Position numbers and translations under genes: made by a program. From the NCBI RefSeq assembly GCF_029028005.1, contig NZ_JAOTPO010000029.1, positions 1-36,210 of the forward strand: 36,210 nt of DNA. The letters are read 5' to 3'. The stretch is from Alkalihalobacterium chitinilyticum (GTDB taxonomy: Bacteria; Bacillota; Bacilli; Bacillales; Bacillaceae_F). Positions 26,696 through 36,210 of this stretch are shown here, piece by piece. The notes below the pieces were generated by a model that made no database searches, was not told where the DNA came from, and worked only from the letters and a program-made list of their open reading frames with translations. Each line of letters opens with the position of its first letter. Positions within the stretch are counted from its first letter, which is position 1.

Positions 26696-26735
26696 AGTGG
26701 CGTTGGAATTAAATTTCCAATGCCGCTTTTTTTGT
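26696..26735 (+). terminator. Terminator of metNPQ
   Basis: AGTGGCGTTGGAA pairs with TTCCAATGCCGCT followed by TTTTTT. Confidence 0.92.
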
Positions 26736-26904
26736 TTTTATTAAATGAAAACTCATCGTGGGCTGAGCAAATCAACAATAACTCCTGAAGTAGAGTAAGA
26801 GTATAGGGTGCACGAAAATGCGTGCGAGTTTAATACATGAAATGGAAATACAAAGGAATAATAGGAGTGTTAAAGGTGTTTAGATAAAAAGGAGGTACAT
26901 AGAC

Positions 26905-27300
26905 ATGGAGCAAAACCAAAATCAAGATAATCAGCAAGACAGTGTTATTCAAATGGCTTTACAAGAGTATAAAGAAGGCTTAGGACAATTCTTGCAAAAA
27001 ATGCCTGATGTCGCTGGGAAGTTTAATGAGTTTACAGAAGCGTGTTTTAAAGAAGGAAAGTTATCTAAAAAGGATAAGCAGTTGATCGCATTAGGGATTA
27101 GTGTCGTTTCACAAGATGAATATTGCATTATCTATCACACAAAAGGCTGCCTTGACGAAGGGTGCAGTGAAGATGAAATTTTAGAAGCACTCGGTGTTAC
27201 TGCGGCATTCGGTGGCGGTGCAGCGATGAGCCAAGCCGTCACTTTAGTTCAAGAAGCTATTTCCGAGCTAGGTTCTTCAGGTAATCAAAAGAAACATTAA
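26905..27300 (+). CDS. Carboxymuconolactone decarboxylase family protein, YurZ-like
   Basis: A 131-residue AhpD/CMD-fold helical protein. The family site is visible as [12 protein letters not shown] (about 72-83): a cysteine and a histidine in the order of AhpD-like redox centres, though the second cysteine sits after the His and not before it. A Gln-rich N-terminus (1-18) precedes it. Position between metQ and sufC matches B. subtilis yurZ. AAGGAGGT precedes the ATG. A redox or hydroperoxide role is possible but not shown. Confidence 0.88.
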   Translation: MEQNQNQDNQQDSVIQMALQEYKEGLGQFLQKMPDVAGKFNEFTEACFKEGKLSKKDKQLIALGISVVSQDEYCIIYHTKGCLDEGCSEDEILEALGVTAAFGGGAAMSQAVTLVQEAISELGSSGNQKKH

Positions 27301-27372
27301 TTTCTCAATCTTCGAGTTATAAAGAGCATATGAGCTAAATTGTATAGCATTGCTATGTGAGAAAAGGTGAGT

Positions 27373-27512
27373 ATGCATAACGATACATTGTCAGAAAATT
27401 TCACACTATACCGCAGTTGGGAAGATATCGTGAGGATGATATGATTCTTTATAGAGTAAGCGTAACTGAAACATTCAACTTAATGGATTGCAAACCGTCA
27501 GTTACCTTATAA
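27373..27512 (+). other. Two short coupled reading frames, uncertain
   Basis: ATG at 27373 (after AAAAGGTGAG) encodes 23 residues ending in TGA at 27442-27444. A second ATG at 27441 overlaps that stop (ATGA) and encodes 23 more residues to 27512. Within the second frame GTAACTGA (27462-27469) and TCAGTTAC (27498-27505) are inverted. They may be leader peptides or the remains of a frameshifted gene. Confidence 0.25.
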
Positions 27513-27530
27513 AAAAGAAAGGATTGATTT

Positions 27531-27710
27531 ATTATCCAAACGATTCACACGAATTACACAGGCGAAATGGAAAAGGCGATGCAACAGAACCACGGAATTG
27601 GTTACGAGGAGTACAATCGCAGCCTGGAGAAGCGCTTAGAAGTGGAAAAGTCGCGTGAAAAAGAATATAAACGTTCCCTAAAACTAGCTATTGAGTTAAA
27701 TCAACGGTAA
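27531..27710 (+). CDS. Small basic/charged protein, possible non-ATG start
   Basis: A reading frame of up to 59 residues, highly charged and predicted helical (EEYNRSLEKRLEVEKSREKE, then YKRSLKLAIELNQR). AAAGAAAGGA lies 7 nt upstream of ATT 27531 and 10 nt upstream of ATC 27534. The first ATG (27567) has no good site. A strong terminator follows at 27727, which supports a real transcription unit. Not recognised. An alternative is the tail of a decayed gene. Confidence 0.45.
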   Translation: MIQTIHTNYTGEMEKAMQQNHGIGYEEYNRSLEKRLEVEKSREKEYKRSLKLAIELNQR

Positions 27711-27726
27711 AATAAGATAAAAGAAA

Positions 27727-27780
27727 TAAGAGGCTGACTCTTTTTTAATGAGTCAGCCTCTTATCGTAGTTTTTTTGCAT
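27727..27780 (+). terminator. Strong terminator hairpin
   Basis: ATAAGAGGCTGACTC and GAGTCAGCCTCTTAT form a perfect 15-bp stem with a 9-nt loop, then a T-run beginning about 6 nt later. Confidence 0.85.
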
Positions 27781-27811
27781 GAGATTTTCTATTTGTTTAA
27801 AGTTTACGATC

Positions 27812-27997
27812 TTAACGGACTCACAGGCCGTTATTTCATTAAAAAACAAGCTTTTGGGGACCGTAACGGACTCAAAGGCCCTTATTCAGAACTTTTTGCT
27901 GTGTTTTTTAATGATATTAAGCAAATAGGGTCCTCTCAGTCCGCTCAACTCTTAAACAGGTGATTTTGGTTAAAATAAGGTCCTCTCAGTCCGATAA
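27812..27997. repeat. Dispersed F-F-R-R repeat cluster, locus C
   Basis: Forward copies at 27812-27836 (TTAACGGACTCACAGG) and 27863-27887; inverted copies at 27923-27948 and 27973-27997 (GGTCCTCTCAGTCC). Spacing is 50-51 bp in each pair. The core is ACGGACT. Confidence 0.83.
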
Positions 27998-28019
27998 AAT
28001 AGAAATACATACTATATTT

Positions 28020-28265
28020 CTTCAATAATACAAATGGAACCAGTCTCATATGGCCACGCTCCATTTCATCCGCCACTACTTGTGCCACTGCGGCTTTGCA
28101 TTGTCAGCTTGAGTGCATAGCCTACTTGTGGGGTTCCCAATGGCTCGAGGTCGTTTCCGTTCATCATTCGCGTCCAATAAGCAGGACACAAATTACTGAG
28201 TCATTCGCGTTTTTTGCCAATAACCAAACTTTTCCACGTTGATCTGTATGACTTTGTTGCTAAGT
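28020..28265 (-). pseudogene. Possible decayed reading frame (minus strand)
   Basis: Minus-strand frames give protein-like fragments such as YWTRMMNGNDLEPLGTPQVG and, one base out of frame, VADEMERGHMRLVPFVLL. This looks like a gene broken by at least one frameshift, but I recognise no family. The remaining 27998-28350 sequence has no other gene. Confidence 0.25.
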
Positions 28266-28359
28266 TGAGAAACTATTAGTAGGTTGGACGGTTGGACAAG
28301 GTCATAAAAAACTTTCTATACATAAATATATAAAAAGTGTATAAATGTTGTTAAAAAAG

Positions 28360-28386
28360 TTGAACTTACTTTGGATTTGATATAAG
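28360..28386 (+). promoter_or_regulatory. Candidate promoter of sufCDSUB
   Basis: TTGAAC at 28360 and TGATATAAG (extended -10) ending at 28386, 15-bp spacer. A direct repeat of GAGAATAAA follows at about 28394. Confidence 0.5.
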
Positions 28387-28479
28387 ATTGTAATGAGAAT
28401 AAATTGAGAATAAACAAAAGCACTTCTTTCGTCAAGAGGGCAGTGTAATCTTAAGATAAAATATTGGAGGTAGGAAAGA

Positions 28480-29259
28480 ATGACAGCACCATACTTAAAG
28501 ATTGAAAATCTTCATGTAGCAATAGAAGGTAAGGAAATCTTAAAGGATTTCAACCTAGAAATTAACGGTGGAGAAATCCATGCGATCATGGGACCAAACG
28601 GTACAGGGAAATCTACATTAGCATCTGCACTTATGGGTCACCCTAAATATGAAATCACGAGTGGTAAAGTCACTTTCAACGGTGAAGACCTTTTAGAAAT
28701 GGAAGTAGATGAGCGTGCACAAGCGGGTCTATTTTTAGCAATGCAATATCCAAGCGAAATTAGTGGGATCACAAATGCGGACTTCCTTCGTTCAGCGATC
28801 AACTCTCGTCGTGAAGAAGGAGACGAAATTTCATTAATGAAATTTATCCGTAAATTAGATGAGAAAATGGATTTACTTGAAATGAATCAAGAGTTCGCAC
28901 AACGTTACTTAAATGAAGGTTTCTCAGGTGGAGAAAAGAAACGTAATGAAATTCTTCAATTAATGATGCTTGAGCCAAAGATTGCTGTTTTAGATGAAAT
29001 TGACTCAGGTCTTGATATCGATGCTCTTAAAGTAGTATCTACAGGTGTAAATGCAATGCGTGGAGAAGAGTTTGGCTGTCTTATCATCACTCACTACCAA
29101 CGCTTACTGAACTACATCACTCCTGATAAAGTTCACGTTATGATGCAAGGCCGTATCGTAAAATCTGGTGGAGCTGAACTTGCTGAACGTTTAGAAGCAG
29201 AAGGTTACGACTGGATTAAAGAAGAACTTGGCATTGAAGATGAAAAAGTAGAAGCATAA
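28480..29259 (+). CDS. sufC: Fe-S cluster assembly ATPase SufC
   Basis: A 259-residue ABC-type ATPase that drives the SufBCD scaffold. Walker [10 protein letters not shown] (about 38-46), signature FSGGEKKR, Walker [12 protein letters not shown] and the switch His in [10 protein letters not shown] are intact. It is cytoplasmic with no membrane partner. GGAGGTAGG precedes the ATG. First gene of sufCDSUB, the Firmicutes Suf order. Confidence 0.97.
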   Translation: MTAPYLKIENLHVAIEGKEILKDFNLEINGGEIHAIMGPNGTGKSTLASALMGHPKYEITSGKVTFNGEDLLEMEVDERAQAGLFLAMQYPSEISGITNADFLRSAINSRREEGDEISLMKFIRKLDEKMDLLEMNQEFAQRYLNEGFSGGEKKRNEILQLMMLEPKIAVLDEIDSGLDIDALKVVSTGVNAMRGEEFGCLIITHYQRLLNYITPDKVHVMMQGRIVKSGGAELAERLEAEGYDWIKEELGIEDEKVEA

Positions 29260-29278
29260 GGTAGTGAGGAGGGATAAT

Positions 29279-32227
<2,949 letters not shown>

Positions 32228-32239
32228 GGAGGTTTTCTC

Positions 32240-33637
32240 ATGGCTAAGAAGATGCCGGAAATCGGTGAATATAAATATGGCTTTAGAGACAAAGACGTTT
32301 CGATTTTCCGTTCGAAAAAGGGATTAACTCGTGAGATCGTCGAGGAAATTTCTCGAATGAAAAATGAGCCACAGTGGATGTTAGATTTTCGTTTAAAGTC
32401 ACTAGAAATGTTTTACAAAATGCCAATGCCGCAATGGGGTGGCGACCTTTCTGAATTAGACTTCGATGAAATTACGTATTACGTAAAGCCGTCTGAGAAA
32501 TCAGAGAAATCTTGGGATGAAGTTCCAGAAGAAATCAAAAACACGTTTGATAAATTAGGTATCCCTGAAGCTGAGCAAAAGTATTTAGCTGGGGTTTCTG
32601 CTCAGTATGAGTCTGAGGTTGTTTATCACAACATGCAAGAAGATCTTGAAGAGCAAGGAATTATCTTTAAAGATACGGACTCTGCGTTAAGAGAGAACGA
32701 GGAGATCTTTAGAGAGTACTTCGGTACAGTTATTCCTCCTTCTGACAACAAATTTGCAGCACTAAACTCTGCGGTATGGTCTGGTGGATCATTCATTTAC
32801 GTACCAAAAGGCGTAAAGGTTGAAACACCTCTACAAGCGTACTTCCGTATTAACTCTGAAAACATGGGTCAATTCGAGCGTACGTTAATCATCGCAGACG
32901 AAGACAGCCACGTACACTACGTAGAAGGCTGTACTGCGCCAGTTTATTCAACAAACTCACTTCATAGTGCGGTTGTTGAAATTATCGTTAATAAAGGCGG
33001 TTACTGCCGTTATACGACGATCCAAAACTGGGCACCAAACATTTTCAACCTTGTTACAAAGCGTGCAGTTGCTGATGCAGGTGCTACGATGGAATGGGTT
33101 GACGGTAACATCGGTTCGAAGTTAACGATGAAATATCCTGCAGTTGTTATGAAAGGTGAAGGTGCTAAAGGTACGATCCTTTCTATTGCGATTGCTGGTA
33201 AAGGTCAGCACCAAGATGCTGGGGCGAAAATTCATCACTTAGCACCAAATTGTTCATCGACGATCGTTTCTAAATCGATCTCAAAACAAGGTGGTAAAGT
33301 AACGTACCGTGGTATTGCTCACTTCGGACGTAAATCAGAAGGCTCAAAAGCGAAAATTGAGTGTGACACGTTAATCATGGATAACCAGTCAACTTCTGAT
33401 ACAATTCCTTACAATGAAATCTTAAACAATAACATCACATTAGAGCACGAAGCAACCGTATCTAAAGTATCTGAAGATCAGTTGTTCTATCTGATGAGTC
33501 GCGGTATTTCTGAAGAAGAAGCGACTGAGATGATTGTTATGGGCTTCATCGAGCCGTTCACAAAAGAATTACCGATGGAATACGCAGTAGAGATGAACCG
33601 TCTGATCAAGTTCGAGATGGAAGGTTCAATCGGTTAA
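32240..33637 (+). CDS. sufB: Fe-S cluster assembly scaffold SufB
   Basis: A 465-residue SufB family scaffold on which clusters form with SufC and SufD. The beta-helix region includes [20 protein letters not shown] and the C-terminal [20 protein letters not shown] block. AAGGAGG precedes the ATG 12 bp after sufU. Codon bias is strong. It is the most conserved gene of the operon. Confidence 0.98.
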   Translation: MAKKMPEIGEYKYGFRDKDVSIFRSKKGLTREIVEEISRMKNEPQWMLDFRLKSLEMFYKMPMPQWGGDLSELDFDEITYYVKPSEKSEKSWDEVPEEIKNTFDKLGIPEAEQKYLAGVSAQYESEVVYHNMQEDLEEQGIIFKDTDSALRENEEIFREYFGTVIPPSDNKFAALNSAVWSGGSFIYVPKGVKVETPLQAYFRINSENMGQFERTLIIADEDSHVHYVEGCTAPVYSTNSLHSAVVEIIVNKGGYCRYTTIQNWAPNIFNLVTKRAVADAGATMEWVDGNIGSKLTMKYPAVVMKGEGAKGTILSIAIAGKGQHQDAGAKIHHLAPNCSSTIVSKSISKQGGKVTYRGIAHFGRKSEGSKAKIECDTLIMDNQSTSDTIPYNEILNNNITLEHEATVSKVSEDQLFYLMSRGISEEEATEMIVMGFIEPFTKELPMEYAVEMNRLIKFEMEGSIG

Positions 33638-33648
33638 TAGATATAAGG

Positions 33649-33680
33649 CCGCTTCTTCCCTTGGGGAGGAGCGGTTTTTT
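33649..33680 (+). terminator. Terminator of the suf operon
   Basis: CCGCTTCTTCCC pairs with GGGGAGGAGCGG (12 bp with two wobbles) before TTTTTT. Confidence 0.92.
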
Positions 33681-33808
33681 AATGGTTTTTGAGGTGTTGA
33701 TGGTTTTGTTTTCATGAATGAAGTAATGCAACCCATTATTATGCGGAATATTAACATTATGATGAGTGAGCACATGGCCGTTAACTCGTGAAAAATCCAC
33801 TCAAGCAA

Positions 33809-33997
33809 TTAAGGGAACTGAGAGGCCCTTATTTAGCAAAAAACTATCCACTTTTAGTCTTTAGGGCACTGAGAAGCCCTTATATTGCCGATTCGGCCTG
33901 AAATTTTTGTAATTGATTGTCAATAAGGACCTCTGAGTGCTCTAAAGTGAAAATATAGGGTGAAAAACATGAAATAAGGGCCTCAGGGTGCCCTAAA
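33809..33997. repeat. Dispersed F-F-R-R repeat cluster, locus D
   Basis: Forward copies at 33809-33835 and 33861-33884; inverted copies at 33922-33945 and 33972-33997. Here three of four copies carry GCACT in place of GGACT (TTAGGGCACTGAG; AGTGCTCTAA; GGTGCCCTAA), so forward and inverted copies changed together. The rest of the 33681-34103 gap shows no gene. Confidence 0.82.
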
Positions 33998-34103
33998 ATA
34001 ACAGCAAAAGAAATTGTTTGAGAAGAGTTCAAGATACAATTATACTAAACGTAGTCAGTCTGCATAGAGGTCACTTCTAAAACTTATACTGGGAGTGGTT
34101 ACA

Positions 34104-34763
34104 ATGGCAAAGTTTCAGGAAGAGTATGACAAGTGGCTACAAATACAAATTTCTGAAGAAAGCAATCCCCGCAGGCGTGAGCTTCTTGAAAAAGGACTTG
34201 GGCATGGGACAGTTGAGTTTCTTCGATTAGTTTGGTTCCCTGTAGTAGGAAATTTTGATGATCTCTACCCAGAATGGGAAGTCCTAGACTTTAATAATGG
34301 CTATCGTTATCTAGACCTCGCTTATCAACGCAAAGATGCGAGAGGCTGTATTGAAATCCAAGGGTACGGTCCTCATGCAAGAGATCTTGATGTGAGGAGG
34401 TTTAAAGACTTGTGCTGGCGACATTCGTTACTCTCGCTTGATGGCTGGACCATATTGCCGATAGCCTACTTATCGATAAAAGAAGAAACAAAACAATGTC
34501 AGCAGCTTGTACTAGCTTTTCTCGGGAAGTTTATTTCTATGGAAACTCAATCGCAGTTATCATGGCTGGAAGCAGAGGTTGTAAGGTATGCACGGCGGTT
34601 AGTAAGACCGATAACACCACTTGAAATTGCAAACCACTTAAAGGTAGGAGATCGCCAAGCTCGGCGTATTTTACATCGTCTCGTGGAACTCGAAATTTTA
34701 TTTATAGTTAGCGGAAATAAACGGGCTCGTTTATATCAACTGAAAGCAGTATCTAAACATTAA
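34104..34763 (+). CDS. PD-(D/E)XK-like domain plus C-terminal winged helix
   Basis: A 219-residue soluble protein. The central part, YRYLDLAYQRKDARGCIEIQ (about 69-88), then GYGPHARDLDVRRFKD, has the Asp ... Glu-x-Gln spacing of PD-(D/E)XK nuclease-fold proteins (Vsr/DUF559-like). The C-terminal PITPLEIANHLKVGDRQARR (about 171-190) is a winged helix-turn-helix. Similar proteins in Bacilli are usually labelled transcriptional regulators (from memory). The ATG at 34104 follows GGGAGTGG. No operon partner. The nuclease reading is inference; a DNA-binding regulator is equally possible. Confidence 0.65.
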   Translation: MAKFQEEYDKWLQIQISEESNPRRRELLEKGLGHGTVEFLRLVWFPVVGNFDDLYPEWEVLDFNNGYRYLDLAYQRKDARGCIEIQGYGPHARDLDVRRFKDLCWRHSLLSLDGWTILPIAYLSIKEETKQCQQLVLAFLGKFISMETQSQLSWLEAEVVRYARRLVRPITPLEIANHLKVGDRQARRILHRLVELEILFIVSGNKRARLYQLKAVSKH

Positions 34764-34850
34764 GATGGAATAACGTTCAATGAGTGAACTGTAACGACAA
34801 TAATACTAACCCCGCGGATCTTCCACTAAAATACAACAATTCAACAGCAA

Positions 34851-34940
34851 CATCCCAATGCACACCAGTATCCCAATGTAAAAGCAATATCCCAATGCAC
34901 CGACCATCTCAATTTTGCATCAGCATCCCAATACACCAGC
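34851..34940. repeat. Short ATCCCAATGCACC repeats
   Basis: Four imperfect copies of ATCCCAATGCACC, spaced 17-37 bp, in a C/A-rich stretch. An open frame crosses it but lacks a ribosome site and looks low complexity. No gene is seen from 34764 to 35145. Confidence 0.6.
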
Positions 34941-35145
34941 ACCACAATTCATTTCACCGCTCGCTTAAAAACTCACCCCACATTAGTTAACGTCTCACCT
35001 CAATTAACAAACATCCTAATAAATAGTTAAATAAACTAAGTTTCATCATCTCTCTCAAGTTATTTATTCCGATCAAGTTAAAAAATAATTACTCGTCTCC
35101 ATAATGTTCATTCAAACCGCAATTCCCCATAGCAGACCCTAACTA

Positions 35146-35175
35146 TTGTGAACATCAGAAAAACAGTAGTATGAT
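35146..35175 (+). promoter_or_regulatory. Candidate promoter of truncated yunF
   Basis: TTGTGA (35146-35151) and TATGAT (35170-35175), 18-bp spacer. Confidence 0.5.
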
Positions 35176-35210
35176 ATACATATCCATCATTTTGGCAAAG
35201 AGGGATTGCG

Positions 35211-35372
35211 ATGATTTACATAGGTTTAACAGGGTGGGGCGACCACGATGATCTATATGAAGGAACGAGGCCTCAGGATAAGCTGCGAACGTACAGCAGT
35301 CATTTTCCTGTCGTAGAAGTCGATTCCTCATTTTATGCGTTGTATACCTATTCATGGGGGAAAGTAGTTTAA
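35211..35372 (+). pseudogene. Truncated DUF72 protein (YunF-like), N-terminal 43 residues
   Basis: The frame encodes MIYIGLTGWGDHDDLY and HFPVVEVDSSFYA, the conserved start of DUF72/YunF-type proteins (normally about 270-290 residues). Homology ends near residue 43-44; the frame then reads LYTYSWGKVV and stops. The rest of the gene is not found in the following 840 bp. Promoter and ribosome site (AAAGAGGG) look intact, so this is a recent 3' loss by deletion or insertion. Confidence 0.75.
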
Positions 35373-35633
35373 TAGAAATTAAAGTAAATCAAACACTGAT
35401 ATATATACCTTTTTCAAGGATTTGTTTTTTTTCATCATATTGCAATATGGGATTTATATTATTAACATAAAAAACTTTTAATATTTTTAATTCTTCAATT
35501 GGTTAACTGTTTGTGAAGATTATAGTCATTTATATAAAAGGTTTTAGGAAGTCAAATATAAAGATGAATAAAACCCATTCAAAAATGAAGATCATCTTCG
35601 CTAGAAAATAAAGTAATTAATTCTAACACATAA

Positions 35634-35792
35634 ATGGATAATGAAAGCTCAATTCTACTATCATTGGTAAATACACCTATCCAAGTTGAGAATTCTGTCT
35701 GTGTATCCAGCATTGGGGCAACCGTAGTTAAGATGAAAGGGCACTTGTTTAGACAAGAAGGTAGTGCTCTTATATTAAAATTCCCTAAATAA
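35634..35792 (+). other. Short open frame followed by a terminator
   Basis: ATG at 35634 opens 52 codons ending at TAA 35790. No ribosome site is visible and the family is not recognised; it may be a remnant carried by the sequence that replaced yunF. Confidence 0.25.
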
Positions 35793-35793
35793 C

Positions 35794-35823
35794 AGGCCCT
35801 CCTGTCGAAAGAGGGCCTTCTTC
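35794..35823 (+). terminator. Terminator-like hairpin
   Basis: AGGCCCTC pairs with GAGGGCCT around a 9-nt loop, followed by TCTTC. Confidence 0.7.
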
Positions 35824-35920
35824 ATTAATTATTACGCCTTTCCATAGAACTATTCGGTAAAAGTCTATTCATTATTTAATAACCATTCTTTTTTTTGAAA
35901 TTCAATTGTTTCTTTTTTAT

Positions 35921-35973
35921 AAGATATGAAGATAACCGCGAACCAATATGGTTCGCGGTTATCTTCATATCTT
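35921..35973. repeat. Perfect 24-bp inverted repeat
   Basis: The arms 35921-35944 (beginning AAGATATGAAG, ending CCGCGAACC) and 35950-35973 are exact complements with a 5-nt loop AATAT. It is flanked by T-rich sequence upstream (TTCTTTTTTAT), so on the minus strand it could end transcription. Confidence 0.9.
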
Positions 35974-36095
35974 GGCTACTTTAAATGTAAATATTATATA
36001 CAAAATAAGATAATAAAATTTATTTTTTACAATTTATTCATTTTATTGAAAAAATTGATAAAATCTTGATTTTTAATGGTTATTTGTTTATTGCA

Positions 36096-36149
36096 AAATA
36101 AAAGTGCAGAGCTTTGCAAAGGAAAAATGCAGAGTCCTGCACTTTATTT
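36096..36149. repeat. Inverted repeat AAATAAAAGTGCAG / CTGCACTTTATTT
   Basis: Arms at 36096-36109 and 36137-36149 pair almost perfectly. Between them AAATGCAGAG repeats part of the arm. No gene is seen from 35373 to 36210 apart from the short frame noted above. Confidence 0.6.
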
Positions 36150-36210
36150 AATAAGTGCATAAAAAAAGACTTGCCAGTCACCCCAAGTCCCTCTACTGTA
36201 ATGGTGTCGA

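Noticed and set aside
27748-27963. 71-codon plus-strand frame
   Set aside because: It starts inside a terminator and runs through repeat locus C.
34784-34990. 68-codon frame rich in Asn, His and Ser
   Set aside because: Low-complexity ATCCCAATG repeats, no ribosome site.
35155-35355. 66-codon minus-strand frame
   Set aside because: Antisense to the recognisable yunF N-terminus.

Overview
The window is about 36 kb of a low-GC, spore-forming Bacillaceae chromosome. The evidence is Shine-Dalgarno sites of the AAGGAGG type, ATG/GTG/TTG starts, CotF-type coat proteins, an S-box riboswitch, a FadR-type operator, SufU-type Fe-S assembly, and gene order that matches the Bacillus subtilis blocks secG-yvaK-rnr-smpB-ssrA and fadNAE-yusI-gcvH-yusG ... 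metNPQ-yurZ-sufCDSUB (compared from memory). Genus is not determinable here; an alkaliphile-like Bacillaceae is a guess.

Layout. 1-600: a 51-bp tandem repeat with no convincing gene. 614-6240: secretion and RNA quality control, namely secG, an Est30-type carboxylesterase, rnr (RNase R), smpB and ssrA (tmRNA). The tmRNA gene is interrupted in its T-loop by a 288-nt group I intron, and a small LAGLIDADG endonuclease gene lies just beyond the ssrA terminator on the opposite strand. 6879-13298: accessory genes, namely a divergent MFS/LysR pair, an HD-GYP protein, a cadC-cadA heavy-metal module with two operator-like palindromes, and a small DUF2573-like protein. 13761-14393: two spore-coat-like genes. 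14531-20101: fadN-fadA-fadE beta-oxidation genes behind a FadR operator. 20438-23729: yusI, gcvH, yusG, a DUF4395 membrane protein and a second MFS transporter. 23748-26735: metNPQ methionine uptake under a SAM-I riboswitch. 26905-27765: a YurZ-like protein and a possible small gene. 28360-33680: the sufCDSUB Fe-S cluster operon. 34104-34763: a protein that looks like a PD-(D/E)XK nuclease-like domain joined to a winged helix. 35211-36210: a truncated yunF (DUF72) gene followed by sequence with strong inverted repeats and no clear gene.

The most unusual features are (1) the intron-bearing tmRNA with a LAGLIDADG gene next to, not inside, the intron, and (2) a dispersed intergenic repeat that appears four times (4443, 13322, 27812, 33809), each time as two forward plus two inverted copies spaced about 50 bp apart.

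The two RNA-quality-control parts work together: RNase R degrades messages released by tmRNA-SmpB ribosome rescue. The fad genes feed acetyl-CoA production, metNPQ supplies methionine when SAM is low, and suf supplies Fe-S clusters.
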